A stretch of 64,000 bases of DNA, from positions 3,968,001 to 4,032,000 of the forward strand of contig CAKKNE010000005.1 of assembly GCA_918797485.1 (NCBI GenBank). Reading direction: 5' to 3'. Position 1 is the first letter of the stretch. The number at the start of each line of letters is the position of its first letter. Shown here one piece after another: positions 29,576 to 39,625 of this stretch. Source of the DNA: Pelagomonas calceolata. Its lineage: Eukaryota > Sar > Pelagophyceae > Pelagomonadales > Pelagomonadaceae. Below the pieces are notes generated by a model, which was given only the letters and a program-made list of their open reading frames with translations, did no database searches and was not told the DNA's origin. Made by a program: the position numbers and the translations under genes.

Positions 29576-31604
29576 ATGCGCAGGCCGCCGCGCCACGTCG
29601 ACGAAGATAGAGAACGTACAATACCCCAACTCCCGGACGATGACGACGACGAAAATAAGTTAGACTGGTGCTCGCCGGAGCGGAGCTGGGTCTGGCTTTT
29701 ACCGCTCGGGTTCATCATTTTTTATTATGCCTATCAATCAGAACCGCCGTGGCCCGACCCGGTGGGGGATCCCTCGAGGCCGCGGACGTTAGCTGCATAC
29801 GATGGTCCGCCTCTACGCGTCTCGGAGGCCGTGAACAGATATGTCGCATCCTTAAAACCGGAAGAAGAACTGTGTAGTGAAGACATGTGGTTGAGGACGT
29901 TGTCAAAGAAGTGCGGCTCAAACATAAAAAAAGAAGAGCTCCAAGACACGTGTTGCGCCTTCAAGGAGCCGTTCCCGGAAGTAGCACTACTGACCGGAGC
30001 GCGGAAGAAGAACCTGATGGTGCCGAACGAGGAAAAACGCAAAGCAGTAGCAGCGAAACCGCTGTGGGGCTTTCGGCACGACCCGGGGAGTGACGCGGTC
30101 ATGGGCCTTGGTTTTTATCCTTCTGTGGCCCAGTTCCAGTACTTTGTGGGGAGTCTGAGGAAGACGGGGTTCCGGGGCGACATCGTCATGGCCGTCGGTC
30201 CTAGAAAAAAGCTCAAACGAAAAGTCGAGGAGTACCTCCGAAACCAACGAGTACTGTCATACCCTTTCGAATACAGTTGCTCCCAGAAGGGCATGAGCCG
30301 TCGAAGATTATTAGCGACGCCCGGTGGGTGCGTGCTCGATGATTGGTACGTCGAGGGCGATTCGCGGGGTCCGCGGCCGCTCGCTCTAGCTAGATACGAG
30401 ATGTACGAGACGTGGCTGCGCCAGTACTCTTCAACAAGTTATGCGTTGGTGTTGGATACCAGAGATACGTTCTTCCAGCGGGACCCGTTTTGTTGCAGTG
30501 TCCCCTTTTTTGGCCTTCCCACGCCATCGACGCGACGTTGTCCCCGTAGCTGTGTCTGCGCATGGCGTGGCGATTCCACCGTCGCCATCGACGCGACGTT
30601 GTCCCCGTGGTCTCGTCTGCTCGATGGCGTGGATTCCACGCCATCGACGCGACGTTGTCCCCGTGGCCGCGTCGGCTCGATGGCGTGGAGGCTCGCGGCG
30701 GTGGCGTTGCTGCCGCGGCGACGCGCCTCGCTCTCCACGCCGTCGCCGCGACCATCGCCGCGGCGCCACGCCATCGCAGAGACGCTCATGCACCCGCCGC
30801 GGCGACCACACATCGCGTCCCCGCAGGTTCGCCTGGCCCGACCTTAAGAGGAGAAGAAGAGACCCGGACCACGCCAAGGACCTCTACGTCTACGAGGAGA
30901 ACGGCCACAAGACGGTCGGTTCCTGTCGGTGGAACCGGGGCTGGCTCAAAGGGTGTTTTCCGAACCAGCCGAGCGACCCGTCGGCGCCGGTGCGGTGCTC
31001 CGGAAGCACGATGGGAAGCAGGGACGCCATGCTGACCTATGTGGACGCCATGCTTGCTGCTTCTGATGAGTTCATGTGCCACCGGAAGGGCATCCCGTCC
31101 GACCAGGGCTACCACAACTTTTTGATCCTGTCCGGGCGGCACGAGCAGAACGGGTTGAGAGTCGTGTCGAACAAGCGAGGCCACGGTGTGGTACATACCA
31201 TAGGAGCCTTGAACGGCGGGGACGTTCCGATGGCCGAGCTTGGGCCGTTAGATACAAAATGGAAGATCCGGGACCCCGTCAAAGGTTTTATTACCAATGA
31301 AGATGGCACCATGTCACCCGTAGTGCACCAGTGGGACCGCTGGGCGTCGGAGATGGGTCGCTGGTTGGACAGTGCGTTCGTCAGAGACAATTTCGTGCCG
31401 GGCGAGCGGGAATTATTTGATCGGCCGCCTGCCTTTGTGGACTATGATCCAGCTACCTGCACGGACATGCCCTGGAAGTCGGCGCATCGCTCGTCGTGTG
31501 CGGGGTTGCGCGCGGAGCACCATGACTGGGTGTCGTCGCCGCCCGAGCGGCGTCCTGCCAAAGAAGCGTGCTGCAAGTTCGGGGGCGGGATTAAGACTGG
31601 GTAG
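29576..31604 (+). CDS. Type II membrane glycosyltransferase-like protein
   Basis: Exons 29576..30486 and 30827..31604 (562 aa). A short cytoplasmic head with an Asp-rich patch precedes one signal anchor (WVWLLPLGFIIFYYAY, about residues 38-53), so it is probably a Golgi protein. The luminal part is Cys-rich. A nucleotide-sugar-transferase-like region has WLRQYSSTSYALVLDTRDTF (DTRD as a DxD-type metal site), then CSGSTMGSRDAMLTYVDAML and SDQGYHNFLI. The pattern resembles algal and plant galactosyl/mannosyl-type transferases of unknown acceptor. The splice is phase 2 and rebuilds DTRDTFFQRDPFAWPDL. The family call is from motif order only. Confidence 0.62.
30487..30826 (+). other. Compound intron built of repeated introner cores
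   Basis: 340 nt, GTTTTGTTGCAG ... CGTCCCCGCAG, phase 2. It has at least three successive copies of the core (CCATCGACGCGACGTTGTCC ... ATGGCGTGG, at about 30523-30560, 30584-30630 and 30640-30690), then a diverged fourth. There are no CTGTGTGGAAATC termini. No other intron in the window is this long. Confidence 0.8.
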
Positions 31605-31900
31605 GTTATGTTTTGCGGTCGCGTCGACGGCGTTGAGGAGGTTCTCGTCACAAGCAGGCGCTCGCAGCTAGCGTTAAAGGTGCTAAGCTGCTGATTCAGC
31701 CAACTTGACTGCCAGCCCGTTCTCCTGTCAGAATTGCAGAAACACGCAAGTTACGCAAGCAGACGACGCCTCGCACACCCGTCGCACTCTCAGTACCTTC
31801 TTTACGCTATCGAGCATCCTTACGAGCGCGAAAAGCTCTCGTAAAACGCCAGCCGCGCAAAAACACACTCAGCTAGCAGCACAAAACGTTGTCAGTCACA

Positions 31901-32941
31901 ATGCATGTCAACAAAGCACACGCAGCACTCATCCTGGCGTCCGCCAGCGCCCTCACGGGTTCCGGGAAGAAGCCGTTCCCCAAGCTGCGCCCGCTCAAGT
32001 CGGCGCTCGCCGCGAAACCGGACCTCTTCGGCATCAACGAGGAGGACGCGTTGCTGACTGCGAAGCGCGAAGGCCAGAATTCGTTCCGCGGCGCGTTCGA
32101 GAAGGCCGCATTCTTGAATGCTGACGTGTTTGGTTTCAAAGATGAAGCTCGAGTTCTATCGAACACGGCGGCGCGCCCCGGCCAGCAGAACTACATGTCT
32201 GTGTTGAAGGGTGCCCTGGGCTTCCCCGATACCATCAAAGGGAATGATGGTGCCTGCACCATCGACTATTCATCCCCTGATCTCCGCACGCCGATCCGCG
32301 ACGGCGGCTCCCCATCTGTGGTCGTGTCCTACGCGTCGGCCGACCTCCGCCCGGCTGCGTCCCAGGCCCTGCCGTTCCTCGACCGCCCGGAGGTGCTCGA
32401 TGAAGTTAGGCTGGCCGGTGATGCCGGTTTTGATCCGCTTGGTTTGGCCTCCGATGCTGAAAGTCTCATCCGGTACCGCGACGCGGAACTCAAGCACGCT
32501 CGCCTCGCGATGCTGGCCGCGGTGGGCTGGCCCCTCGGGGAACTCTTCCAGCCGGACCTGGCCGCGCAGTGGCACGCGCCCTCGCTGGTCTTCGCCCAGG
32601 GCGGCGAGAACCCGTCAGTTTTGAATGGTGGACTGCAAAATGTGCCCGTCGTGTTTTGGGCCGGGGCGCTCGCGGTCGCGGTCGCGGCGGAGCTCGCCGG
32701 CCTCCAGGCCGCGAATGACGGCAAGGCGCCGGGAGACCTCGGCTTGCGCGCGGGCCAGAAGGCGCTCGCGGCGGCGCTGGGCGGCTCCGAGGCCGCGGTG
32801 GCCGACGCCGAGCTGGCGAACGGCCGCGTGGCCATGCTGGCGATCGTGGCCTACGTCCTCCAGGAATTCGCGGCGACGAGCAGCGGTATCCCGGAGCCCG
32901 TCGTGTCGCTGAGCTACGGGCTCTTCCACCCGTTCGTGTGA
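31901..32941 (+). CDS. LHC: Light-harvesting chlorophyll-binding protein with long N-terminal extension
   Basis: 346 aa, against about 200 for most fucoxanthin-chlorophyll proteins. Helix 1 is RYRDAELKHARLAMLAAVGWPLGEL and helix 3 is DAELANGRVAMLAIVAYVLQEF. Both have the ExxxxR pairs that ligate chlorophyll and lock the helices. GDAGFDPLGLAS precedes helix 1 as in LHC/FCP proteins. The middle hydrophobic helix is VPVVFWAGALAVAVAAELAGL. The start at 31901 gives MHVNKAHAALILASASALTG, a signal peptide plus plastid leader. Residues about 25-150 (KPDLFGINEEDALL ... FPDTIKGNDG) form an extra soluble region I do not recognise; NEEDALL and KDEARVL may be an internal repeat. Thylakoid antenna. Confidence 0.9.
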   Translation: MHVNKAHAALILASASALTGSGKKPFPKLRPLKSALAAKPDLFGINEEDALLTAKREGQNSFRGAFEKAAFLNADVFGFKDEARVLSNTAARPGQQNYMSVLKGALGFPDTIKGNDGACTIDYSSPDLRTPIRDGGSPSVVVSYASADLRPAASQALPFLDRPEVLDEVRLAGDAGFDPLGLASDAESLIRYRDAELKHARLAMLAAVGWPLGELFQPDLAAQWHAPSLVFAQGGENPSVLNGGLQNVPVVFWAGALAVAVAAELAGLQAANDGKAPGDLGLRAGQKALAAALGGSEAAVADAELANGRVAMLAIVAYVLQEFAATSSGIPEPVVSLSYGLFHPFV

Positions 32942-33069
32942 GCTGTATAGCACTTCCCCGCGGCGCGCGGCGGCGCGCACCATCCCTGTTGTAAAACTAG
33001 TCTACTACAAAATTAGGCTTCGCGAAGGGTTCCACCCCCACGCCGTCGCCGCGAGGAACAAAACAACAC

Positions 33070-33843
33070 TCAGAGCGCCACGACGGAATTCGGCGGCGGC
33101 TCGGACCGGAACCACGCGACCTCCCCGAAGAGCTGCGGTCTTCGTCCGGCCAAGTCATTGATGTGGTCCGCCAGCACCTGGTTGAACGCGTCGTCGCACA
33201 AGCGTAGAGGCACGCCGCATTTTGGCCCGCGGACCTCGAGCGACGCCGCGCAGAGCTCAAAAAGGACACTGTTGTCCAAATTGTTCTGGGCCCGGTCGCC
33301 CTGCTCCTCGGAGAAGCAGTAGACGCAGGGGTAGTCGAGCAGCCAGCCCCATAAAGCGGGCGGCGCCAGTCCGGTCAAAGCGTTCTCCACCGGCGCGTCC
33401 GTCGCATTCGTGGTCGCCGCCGTCTGCACGATGGTGGCCGCGTGATGCAACTTGGCGTGGTAGTCCTCCTCGGGCCGCGCCCAGCGCGGGCCCCTCGGAT
33501 CATCTAAAACCGCGAAGCGCGGCCGCCGGTTCCTCGCTATTGTACTCGGTTCGGTGAAGAGGAAGGGCGCGCCCGCGACAATGACGCAGGTCGCGCCGAG
33601 CTCGTGTGCTACTCTTTCACAGGCCGCGGCGCCGTTCTCTTGCGGATAATCCCACAACAACGTGTCTCGTAATCCTACTCGCAATGACGCCAGGTCGTTG
33701 CGCAGCTGGTCGCGGTGGTCTCTTCCTAATTGGGAGGCTTTTATGGCTTTCTCAATATCTAGACTTGCTTTGCCGTCGCCGTGGTGGAGCTGCTCGGCGT
33801 CGTAGGCGGCTCGTACGTGGTCGTAGTTCGTTTGCGAGGCCAT
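33070..33843 (-). CDS. Conserved protein, possibly DUF4504 (C1orf74-like)
   Basis: 257 aa, single exon, soluble. Tryptophan-rich blocks GLRDTLLWDYPQENGAA, CVIVAGAPFLFTEP and PALWGWLLDYPCVYCFSEEQG look conserved. The last resembles the GxLLxYPVxYxF segment I associate with DUF4504/C1orf74, but this is from memory and weak. The function is unknown. The start MASQTNYDHVRAAYDAEQL is well placed 256 bp from a dispersed GCTAG motif shared with the kinesin gene. Confidence 0.5.
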   Translation of the reverse strand: MASQTNYDHVRAAYDAEQLHHGDGKASLDIEKAIKASQLGRDHRDQLRNDLASLRVGLRDTLLWDYPQENGAAACERVAHELGATCVIVAGAPFLFTEPSTIARNRRPRFAVLDDPRGPRWARPEEDYHAKLHHAATIVQTAATTNATDAPVENALTGLAPPALWGWLLDYPCVYCFSEEQGDRAQNNLDNSVLFELCAASLEVRGPKCGVPLRLCDDAFNQVLADHINDLAGRRPQLFGEVAWFRSEPPPNSVVAL

Positions 33844-34098
33844 GCTGCGCGTCGCGTTGCTGTCGCTGTGCTGGCCTTACCTCTGCTTGCTGGCGAGTCT
33901 CGGCTTGCTGTCGCGGCGACGCGGCGACGGCGTGCTGCTGGGCTAGCAGTATGCAGCGTGTCTATGCGCTATGGGCACCGCTTCGATCGCGGTTTTTGAT
34001 GTACTGCTCGAAGGAGTAGCTACGTGGGAGTGTCACCGCGCGTCGCACTGCTGACTGGCTGAATCTAATAGGCGTTTTTTGTGCCAAAAACCAGCCGA

Positions 34099-34122
34099 GC
34101 TAGCGGCCAGTAAGACACTAGC
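34099..34122. promoter_or_regulatory. Dispersed GCTAG palindromic motif, copy 5
   Basis: GCTAGCGGCC then AGTAAGACACTAGC, midway between the divergent starts at 33843 (256 bp) and 34391 (269 bp). Nothing else is recognised in 33844-34390. Confidence 0.65.
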
Positions 34123-34390
34123 AAGAGGACGTTTTGCAACGAACGACTCGAAATCCAACCAGAGACGTCTATAGGAGACACGAGCGATCTTACTGGGTGC
34201 CTCAGACACAATTAGTCCGGCCAAAAAAATAGCAGTTGTGTGGGACAGCGCTGCGAAATTTTGCAGGCGCTCGCAGCGTACGAGGGCTCTGCACCACCTT
34301 TGCGACCGGTTCGCAGTACCCCAGCTGCCCTCCACCAGGTGCACGCTCCGCAGCGCACGCCTGGGGCCTCTGGTAGAGTAGACCAGTACA

Positions 34391-37087
34391 ATGGCCAGCG
34401 CCGCGACGGTCCCGAGCCCGCCGCGCCAGCGCGTCCTCACCTTCGCCGAGCGCCAGCACCTCAGCGACCAGCGGCGCGCCGCCGTCCTCGCGCAGCGCCA
34501 AGCGGAACGCGCGAAGCGAAGGGAAGCCCAGGCGTCGCGGAGGACGGCGAACAGCGCGTCGCCGGGCTACGACCCGACGGCGTATGCGGCGCGCCGGGCC
34601 GCGGCCATCGCGGACGCGAAGCGCGCGGAGGCCGTAAGAAGGAGATCTTCGGGGCGCTTCGCCGACGGCGACGGGCCGCCGGCCCCCGTGCCGCCGCGAG
34701 GTTATTTTCCGACGACGCCCGTGACGCCGAGCTTCCCGACGTCCCCTGTCCAGCAGGCGTCGCCCTCGCCGCCGCCGTGGGAGCGCGCCGCAACTCCGCA
34801 AGCGGCCTACTACTTCTCGCCGCCGCCCCCCGTTGATCAAGATACGCCGCCGCCCGCTGGGAGGCCTACACCCCCGTCGCGACCGACGCCGTCTCCCTCA
34901 TCTTACGACCCCCGAACCTACGAACGGGAGACGTCGCCGCCGCCGCCACCCCACGAGGAGGAGGACGATTCCAATGCCGATTTGTTGTTCCGACGGCTGA
35001 TTGATCGAGAAGACGATTCTGGTGGATGGAATAATGATGTCGAGAGTGCCCAAATACCGGCTCTGCCGCGACGGAAGGCGCCGCCGCCCCCGAAGCGACT
35101 GAAAGTAAAACCGCCTCCAACGACCCAGCAGAAGCGCATGAATCTGTCCGGGAGCCCGCCTCGTTCGAAGAGCGCGTCGGAGAAGGCCGAACGACAAAGG
35201 CGGATCGCCATCCGCAAGCGGCGAGAGGCCGAGGCGCAAGCAAAGGAGAAGGAACGACCCATCGAGGACGCGCGTGTCTTAGCGCGGCGCCGCGAAGAGG
35301 CCCTGGCCCAAGAATTGCGACGGGCCGCTGAACAGGAGCGTCTCGCGAGGCGCGTGCCGTCGCCGCCGCCCGGAAAACCGCCGGAGCATAGGAGGCCGCA
35401 GCGCCGCGTCGAAGCGAGGGTGCATCCTACCACGACGCCCTTATGTGTGCAACGGGAACGACAGCAGCGCCGCATGAACCAGGCCCAAGCGTCGGAGCCC
35501 GACACTAGAAGGAACCTAGATAAGCGGACCGCGCGACTGAGGAATGCGAGGCACTTCGCGGCGGCCATTCAACAACATAGGGAGCACTACTGCTGCCCGT
35601 CGCCTCATGATAAAGAAAACTCGGAGTCGGACTTCGGGGCCGGTGCGAGGGTCGTGGTCCGAGTCCGGCCCTTGCTGCCCCACGAAGCAGCCAGAGGAGA
35701 CTTCTGCGCCGCGTCCACGGACCTACCCCCGCCAAACGAAGAACAGAGAAAAAAGTCGCACTGCTGGGTGACGGTGCACGAGTGCACGATGCATGCGGAT
35801 ATGGTCCGATTGCTCCACCGCTGCGCGAGGTTCCCGGCAGCCGCGACCATTGCCGCAGAGTCGTCCGAGGACAACGCCTTCGAGCGGGGGTGTCTACCTG
35901 GCTTAAGAGCGGCACTAGATGGAAGGGCTGCGGCATTATTCATGTTCGGCCAAACCGGAAGTGGGAAAACGCACACGATGCACACGTTCGAGAGAAATGT
36001 TGCTGAGAGTATACAAGGTAGAAGTGTGCGCGTGAGGTACTTCGAGGTGAAGGGCAAGCACGCCTTCGACTTGCTGCGGGATGGTGATTCCTATGACGAT
36101 TGCGATGATAGTCCATTGAGGGACGCGCCGAAGCCCGTCACGCTGGCCGACGAAGTGCGAGGGACCACCGTAGATGCGGTGTGTGAAGATATTCGGAGTC
36201 CTCACGAATTACTGGCTTTGCTGCGGCGAGGGAGGCGTAGACGAGCGACCGCGGCCACGGACGTTAACGGAGGTTCGAGTCGCAGCCACGCCGTGTGTCG
36301 GTTGGATTTCGACGAGGAGGGCGGCTCCTTGACGCTCGTTGATTGTGCGGGTTCGGAGCGGTCCCAGGACTCCTTATATCACGACAAGCAAAGGATAAAA
36401 GAGTCGGTGGAGATCAACGAGAGTTTGTATGCCCTCAAAAGATGTATACGAGCGTCGCGCGCTGTGCGACGGTGGAAAGCGAGAGGCGGGTTCTCGAACC
36501 CGGACAATCCCACGCCCGCGCCGCCGCCGTTCCGGGGCTCGGCTTTGACTCGTGTTCTGCGGGAGGCCTTCGTGAGTGCGGACGCGTGTCTGTCCGTGGT
36601 GGCTACGGTGTCGCCAAGTGCCACAGATGCGGAGCACACGGTGTCAACATTAAGAACGGTCTGTGAACTGGCAGGCACCAGTCGTGCGGCAGAGGCGGCC
36701 TCCGACCCCAAGCCTCGGACGGTGCCCAAACTGAGGCACGGCGAAGTCTCAAGACCTGGGCCTCGAAGTCTACCGGTTTCGCGGCACCCTCCTTCATCGC
36801 AAACGTCGTCGGCCTTGCCGCCGTTCCCGAACAAGTGGTCAAGTTCTAGACTCGCGGCTTTTTTAGCGACGCGGTGCCATCTATCGCAAGCCGCGGATCG
36901 TGCTCTGAAGTTGGATCTGGACGGACGACGCATCTCGCGCATGAGCGAGCAGGCCGTCGGCGCGGCGCTGCTGCAGGATTCCGCCAATGCCAAGTTGATC
37001 GTCGACAAACTGCGCACCGAAGCCGAGAAGTGCGCCGTACTACATAAGCGCGCGCGGGAGCAGCGGAGGCGGGAATTACGTGGCTAA
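34391..37087 (+). CDS. Kinesin with central motor and C-terminal SAM-like domain
   Basis: 898 aa, single exon. The N-terminal 400 residues are Pro/Arg-rich and low-complexity. The motor domain starts at about residue 415 (GARVVVRVRPLLPHE). P-loop FGQTGSGKTHTM, switch I NGGSSRSHAV, switch II LTLVDCAGSERS, and NESLYALKRCI. The internal motor and RVRPL...E start are reminiscent of kinesin-13 depolymerases, but the KVD-finger region is not clear. The C-terminal 85 residues (RLAAFLATRCHLSQAADRAL ... RISRMSEQAVGAALL ... LIVDKLR) fold like a SAM domain. Two C-terminal basic helices follow. Its stop is 3 bp from the stop of the convergent BART gene. Confidence 0.85.
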   Translation: MASAATVPSPPRQRVLTFAERQHLSDQRRAAVLAQRQAERAKRREAQASRRTANSASPGYDPTAYAARRAAAIADAKRAEAVRRRSSGRFADGDGPPAPVPPRGYFPTTPVTPSFPTSPVQQASPSPPPWERAATPQAAYYFSPPPPVDQDTPPPAGRPTPPSRPTPSPSSYDPRTYERETSPPPPPHEEEDDSNADLLFRRLIDREDDSGGWNNDVESAQIPALPRRKAPPPPKRLKVKPPPTTQQKRMNLSGSPPRSKSASEKAERQRRIAIRKRREAEAQAKEKERPIEDARVLARRREEALAQELRRAAEQERLARRVPSPPPGKPPEHRRPQRRVEARVHPTTTPLCVQRERQQRRMNQAQASEPDTRRNLDKRTARLRNARHFAAAIQQHREHYCCPSPHDKENSESDFGAGARVVVRVRPLLPHEAARGDFCAASTDLPPPNEEQRKKSHCWVTVHECTMHADMVRLLHRCARFPAAATIAAESSEDNAFERGCLPGLRAALDGRAAALFMFGQTGSGKTHTMHTFERNVAESIQGRSVRVRYFEVKGKHAFDLLRDGDSYDDCDDSPLRDAPKPVTLADEVRGTTVDAVCEDIRSPHELLALLRRGRRRRATAATDVNGGSSRSHAVCRLDFDEEGGSLTLVDCAGSERSQDSLYHDKQRIKESVEINESLYALKRCIRASRAVRRWKARGGFSNPDNPTPAPPPFRGSALTRVLREAFVSADACLSVVATVSPSATDAEHTVSTLRTVCELAGTSRAAEAASDPKPRTVPKLRHGEVSRPGPRSLPVSRHPPSSQTSSALPPFPNKWSSSRLAAFLATRCHLSQAADRALKLDLDGRRISRMSEQAVGAALLQDSANAKLIVDKLRTEAEKCAVLHKRAREQRRRELRG

Positions 37088-37090
37088 ATT

Positions 37091-38119
37091 CTATTTATGC
37101 GACCTTTTGGGGGGATTCTTGCGGGACTTCTTGGGGGCTTCTCGCCGGTAGTAGAACTCGTGCGCCACGACCCCCCCCGGCTTCTCGACCTCCGCCGTGC
37201 ACTTGAGGAACTTGCCCAGCAGCTGCCAGGTCTGGACGATGCGCGCGCCCTTCGGGAGATTGGACGGCCTATCGGACGAGACGCGAATGCGCCCGTAGTC
37301 GTCCGACGTGCATGTAAATGGTGTTCTGGTCCCCCCAATGGTCGGGATATCACGAGTGCGCCCATCGACGATAAACACCTGCTTGTGCCTTCCGGTCACC
37401 GTGTCAAAGACCAGAGTTAAATCGTCGCCCTCATGCATAATGACCAGACCCTTCTTGCTGAAGAGTGTCCCGCGGAACAAGCCGTGCAAGGATGGTGGGA
37501 CGCCCACGGCTCTCAAATAGCGATCCAGGCCTCTACCAACATCTGTCAATTGTTTATTTCCATCTTTTGTGGACAGTAGCCAGACCCCCGAGATATTACT
37601 GGAGTCACCCTTGGCCTCGTCTGACGAGGACTCGCCTAACCTTTTGGCTCGGGCATGGTTCCGGTCCTCGTGGGCCATCAACACCATCTGCTCGACGAAG
37701 AACCGATACTCCGCGACATTTAGTATTGCTGGTAAAAACTCATCATCTAAGACACCAGAAGAACAAGCTCGTTGCACCATCGTGAACACGGCCGCGGGAT
37801 CCAACCCGTGGCACTGGCAGAAGGTCTCGAGCATGCTTTCTACTTTTTTGACATAGGTACTGTGGGCCTCGGTCCACTCCAATCGATGCTCGCCGTCGGG
37901 GTCCGCCTCCTCGAAGTCGTCACATCCACTATCAAAGAACGTGTCTAGTTCTTTGCGGAATTTTTGGGACACGACGTGGTGGCAGAACGCCTTCACCACC
38001 GGGTTTAACAAAGCGTCACCGTCGTCGTCGTCATCTTCTTTGCCACCTCCACCACTCAACCTCTTATTCGAGGCCCAGGCGGCCTTCTCATCTCCATCAT
38101 CATCGTCGTGCTTGCCCAT
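37091..38119 (-). CDS. BART domain plus lipocalin-like domain protein
   Basis: 342 aa, single exon. After an acidic head (KHDDDDGDEK), residues about 36-150 form a BART domain: VVKAFCHHVVSQKFRKELDTF, then EHRLEWTEAHSTYVKKVESML, then AEYRFFVEQMVLMAHE. Residues about 175-325 start SGVWLLSTKDGNKQLTDVG, with later strands GLVIMHEGDDLTLVFDT and KQVFIVDGRTRDIP, and end with IVQTWQLLGKFLKCTAEVE. This is a lipocalin/FABP-like beta-barrel pattern for holding a hydrophobic ligand. ARL2/ARL3-GTP releases lipidated cargo from carriers in other eukaryotes, so a G-protein-sensing lipid carrier is an attractive inference. The tail is basic (KKSRKNPPKRSHK). Confidence 0.68.
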   Translation of the reverse strand: MGKHDDDDGDEKAAWASNKRLSGGGGKEDDDDDGDALLNPVVKAFCHHVVSQKFRKELDTFFDSGCDDFEEADPDGEHRLEWTEAHSTYVKKVESMLETFCQCHGLDPAAVFTMVQRACSSGVLDDEFLPAILNVAEYRFFVEQMVLMAHEDRNHARAKRLGESSSDEAKGDSSNISGVWLLSTKDGNKQLTDVGRGLDRYLRAVGVPPSLHGLFRGTLFSKKGLVIMHEGDDLTLVFDTVTGRHKQVFIVDGRTRDIPTIGGTRTPFTCTSDDYGRIRVSSDRPSNLPKGARIVQTWQLLGKFLKCTAEVEKPGGVVAHEFYYRREAPKKSRKNPPKRSHK

Positions 38120-38499
38120 TGTTTGGGGCAGCCTCTCCCGCTTGCTGTGCGTGTAGCGCCTGGTAGAGGCTGGGTTGTGTTGGGCAGCTTGTGCGCCTCA
38201 GGCGATACGGATCGGTGCTCGCCGCCTGCCAAGGACGTCGATGAGCTCCCACTGGCTCCCAAGCGTGCGATCGCTTCGGTATCAGACCGTCCGCGAGCGT
38301 GCGACGCGATTGCGAGACGCTGTGCCGCCCACTAGGATGTCATGGTTCCTACTAGAGCCGCCAGCGCGACGGCGCCTCCGACGAGGTATACTCGCGCACA
38401 CGTAAGGGACGCCCCATGGAAATAGCAATAGACCGCCGGCGTCTCCGCGCGCACTCCGCTGTGGCGCGCGAAACGTGCGGCGCCCAACCCCTAGTAACA

Positions 38500-39482
38500 C
38501 TACCGCCGCGCCTTACCCACCTCGAGCGGCACGAATTTCGGGGGCCGCCCTGTGGCCTCGCCGCGGTAGGGCTGGAGTCTTCCCGTGATTGTGGAGACGG
38601 GCCGGCCGCGCGCCGCGTGGTCGCGCATGTGCGCATACACGTCGACGCCGGCGAGCAGGTCGCGGTCCTTGAACCGCGACCCTTCCGGCGCCTTGAAGGC
38701 GTCGCCGACTAAGGACTCCTCCCAGGGCGTCAGCGGCGCGGGCGCCGGCGCGGCCGAGCCGCCCAGGTCGTCGACGACGGAGGCCGTGATGTCTGCGGCC
38801 GCCTTCCGCGCCGCGGTGCCCGGGCGCGGTTCGCGCGGGGCCGCCTCCGGCACGGCGTCGACGCTGGGTACGGCGGGCTCCGCCTCGACCGGCGGCCGCT
38901 TCACCTTGAATTTGACACCGCACCACTCGAACGTGTCGGACGGCGGCCGCGCCGGCCGCCCGCGCCGCATCTCCGCGCCCGTCTTGCATTTGGACCGGTC
39001 GACCTTTGTCTGATGCCTCCCGGAACCCATGGTCTTCGGGAGCAGGCCGCGCCGGCACGCCAGGGGAGTGGACCCGTCGACGCCGCTCCGCGAAATGGCG
39101 AGGTGCTTCTTGAACTCGACGTGCTTCATTTTTGCGAAGTCCTTGGCGGTCATGGGCTTCTGGTCGACGCGCTCGGGCGGAGGCACGTCCTTGAAGTAGT
39201 TTCTGGGCGCCTGCGCGGGGTGACGCCGTCACGGAATTGCTCCACAGCACGCCATCGCCGCGCGCGTCCGGGACGCTGGGCGCGCACGCTCGACCGCCCG
39301 AAGTCGGCGCCGCCCCGCGTCGCATGGGGCTTGCGAAAGCGCTTCGAGAAGTCGTACGTTGGTGGTGGTTCGACGGGCGGGACCGGCGGCGCCGGGTAGC
39401 GCTGCTCCCGTCGTTCCCTGCGCTGCGCCGCCCGCGGGTCGACGAGGAGGTTCGCGCCCTTGACGGGGGACCACTGCGTCAT
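38500..39482 (-). CDS. Unknown basic, Pro/Arg-rich protein, two exons
   Basis: Exons 39482..39288 and 39210..38500 (301 aa), phase-0 intron. It begins MTQWSPVKGANLLVDPRAAQ. Blocks that look conserved are YDFSKRFRKPHATRGGADFGRS, DFAKMKHVEFKKHLAISRSG, and the C-terminal DVYAHMRDHAARGRPVSTIT with QPYRGEATGRPPKFVPLEVG. The rest is disordered. No enzyme motif or membrane segment. Basic repeats of this type occur in flagellar microtubule-associated proteins, but I have no real basis to name it. The 380-bp gap 38120-38499 on its 3' side holds nothing I recognise. Confidence 0.6.
39211..39287 (-). other. 77-nt introner-core intron
   Basis: GTGCGCGCC ... ACCCCGCGCAG, phase 0. It includes GCGATGGCGTG from the shared core. 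Splicing joins FGRSS to APRNYFKDV. Confidence 0.6.
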
Positions 39483-39504
39483 CGTGCGTGCGTGCTTGTG
39501 GCGG

Positions 39505-39625
39505 TGCTTGCGGAGGCTGCCCCTGCGGTGCTACACTCTCGGTAGCTATGGGCTGCCCGCCCGCGTGTGTGCCGTGCTACGCGCTCGGTAGCGCTTTGAG
39601 GGCCTCGCGATGCTTGCGGAGGCTG
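39505..39625. repeat. Diverged short duplication with hairpin motifs
   Basis: TGCTTGCGGAGGCTG occurs at 39505 and again at 39611. Between them GCTAC-N-CTCGGTAGC, a short hairpin, occurs twice (about 39530 and 39577). This looks like a locally duplicated segment in the 39483-40089 divergent promoter, which otherwise has no gene. Confidence 0.55.
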
